Source of the DNA: Macrosoma leucophasiata
Taxonomy: Eukaryota; Arthropoda; Insecta; Lepidoptera; Hedylidae
Direction: 5' to 3'
Length of the DNA: 64,000 bases
Assembly: GCA_036365455.1 (NCBI GenBank)
Contig: JAWQUS010000017.1
Span: forward strand, 3,844,001-3,908,000
Below, piece by piece: positions 62,606-64,000 of this stretch (within the stretch, counting starts at the first letter, position 1; each line of letters begins with the position of its first letter). A program made the position numbers and the translations under genes. Below the pieces are notes generated by a model. The model was not told the DNA's origin and searched no databases. It saw only the letters and a list, made by a program, of their open reading frames with translations.

Positions 62606-63631
62606 TGAAATAATTAAACATTAAATTTGAAATATTCCATGGTATCATACTATGTGTAGATACTATATGGGTGTGGCGATGATTCTATTTTCTAGTTGAT
62701 TATTTTTGCAGAAATCCATAGCTAAATGAGTTCCACAGACAGCTACAAGTCCATGATTTTAAATTGAGCTTAAGGAAAATAGGGATAAAATAAAATGGAC
62801 TTACAGCCATTATAATCAATTTATTAACAAAGTTTATAGTGGTTTACAATGTAAGTTTAGATTTTAATGTATACATTAAAGTAGGTATAACATAATCAAT
62901 AAAAAATATTTTTTACTGCAAACGTCTTGCATTATTGAATTATTAATACATACTACTTAAAGTTATTGTTCTAAAGTTTCGTGGATGAAATCATAGATTT
63001 ATTATCTACTTAAGTCTATGGATGAAATACAACTTGTAACTTCACGTTCGGGTAAGCCTCTCGAGCAACGAGAAAATTATATACCCGTAGAAACTATATA
63101 CCTACCCGGGTATAGTTTATTTAGTTTGATTGAAAATAATATATGTTAGTTCGTATTTTAAAAAAAAACTCGATTCTTTAAGACATTCTCAATTAATAAA
63201 ATTTTATTGTCACGCTACTTCAACACTACTGATAACGATATGATAGAAATAAACCTATTTTAAATTGCTTAAATCAATGTAATTCAATGTAAGACTATTA
63301 GAAATTACTAAAGTTAATATTCATTAATTTGTTTAAAACACTGACTTATAATTTTAGCAAGATATTAAGCGAAAATACAACAAGAATATGTCTACAGTGA
63401 TTCGACACAAAAATTACGATTCAAACTCTTGTTCACGTGAAATCTTTGGTCACTTCCTGGATGCCATAAGCTAGCACAACCTCCTACTATGCAATTATTT
63501 ACCATTGCTACAAACTTTAACGAATTACAATCGAAAACACAACGAAAACATAAAAACTAAATAGTGAACATCCGCCATATTAGACCGATCTGGTTTTAAC
63601 ATTACTGATAAGCAGATTCAATGTTGCCGTG
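62606..63631. other. AT-rich, possibly a 3' UTR
   Basis: No frame or repeat was recognised. If the frame at 63632-64000 is a real last exon, this would be its leftward 3' UTR. Confidence 0.35.
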
Positions 63632-64000
63632 CTATGTATTTCCGTACAGTCCATAGAAGTCGGTGTATAATTTCAACTGATACACTAACTCAAAATAGTC
63701 AATGTGAGATACATTATTAATAATTTTTAAAACAGTTAAATGAATACATTTAATAAGTTGTAAATAAATTATGCAGTAATGTTTATCATGTAATTCTGTA
63801 ACTGTGGTGTTTCTTTCACAAAGTTTCGTAGGAGATATAAATAAAAATATAGCAATACCACAGATCACACTAAAAAGAGAGGTCGGCCTCCCAAGAGGAG
63901 GACAGAGATATGTAGGTATTTGACTCAAACCTTTGTTTACAGTTTGGACTCCATTTTTACCTTCAAGCTTCTTGGTTACTCTATTATGGAATCTTTGTCG
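63632..64000 (-). CDS. Possible partial exon of unknown gene
   Basis: The minus frame is open from the window edge to a TAG at 63632, about 122 codons: it begins RQRFHNRVTKKLEGKNGVQT and includes PPLGRPTSLFSVICGIAIFL, a hydrophobic stretch. Alternatively a donor G|GTAAAA at about 63957 would end a short exon there and the rest would be intron. No family recognised. Confidence 0.25.
   Translation of the reverse strand, partial: RQRFHNRVTKKLEGKNGVQTVNKGLSQIPTYLCPPLGRPTSLFSVICGIAIFLFISPTKLCERNTTVTELHDKHYCIIYLQLIKCIHLTVLKIINNVSHIDYFELVYQLKLYTDFYGLYGNT

Overview
The window is animal nuclear DNA, almost certainly from a moth or butterfly. The one host gene that can be reconstructed is split into short exons with GT-AG introns. 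The rest is a dense mixture of retroposons, LINE fragments, mariner, hAT and small inverted-repeat elements of types common in Lepidoptera, such as RTE-type LINEs ending in ATG repeats, the short 'ACTGGTGGTAG' retroposon and a cecropia-like mariner. The species cannot be named from the sequence alone.

Host gene: calpain-7 (CAPN7, PalB-like) lies on the minus strand from 57180 down to 42117. I could join 13 coding exons with phase-consistent splice sites into an open 792-residue frame. It has two MIT domains, a calpain protease core with Cys272, His440 and Asn460, and two C-terminal C2-like/calpain-III domains. No exon is disrupted, although nearly every intron holds mobile DNA. A possible last exon of an unknown gene runs off the right edge (63632-64000, minus), and a very tentative first exon lies at 62415. 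Both are weak.

Layout. 1-4.2 kb: short retroposons and a tRNA-like palindrome. 4.2-6.4 kb: an internally deleted RTE LINE inserted in a small G element. 6.5-8.1 kb: a hAT remnant with a BED-finger fragment and a nested 5S-rRNA-derived SINE. 8.3-25.8 kb: SINE copies, a ~105-bp tandem repeat, LINE 3' ends and a four-layer nest at 18.7-19.8 kb. 26.1-27.4 and 40.05-41.6 kb: two broken mariners, the second carrying a 245-bp exact copy of DNA from 900 bp upstream. 29.7-30.0 kb: a 15-bp minisatellite. 31.07 kb: a hAT MITE. 33.1-36.9 kb: RTE and Jockey LINE copies with clear target-site duplications. 37.6 kb: a Harbinger-like MITE. 42.1-57.2 kb: calpain-7, with an uninterrupted CR1-like reverse transcriptase frame in intron 11. 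57.3-60.6 kb: two copies of a poly(A) retroposon called R, a fold-back repeat, and a LINE and R joined tail to tail.

Family labels used here are local. SINE-C is the ~285-bp poly(A) element beginning ACTGGTGGTAGAG, with over 30 full or partial copies. J and B are tRNA-related SINEs. D, E and F are short 'CTAGCTG...CCAGCCGTT' repeats. G, H and A are small non-autonomous elements. K is a short 'GGCCACCTGATGG' retroposon. L is a short direct repeat. R is the 'GAGTTTTGGCGGG' retroposon. RTE1 is the LINE with a CATA-repeat tail and RTE2 the LINE with an ATG-repeat tail. For inverted-repeat elements the ends are good to a few bases; for degenerate copies to about 10-20 bases. All family assignments are by eye, without database searches.
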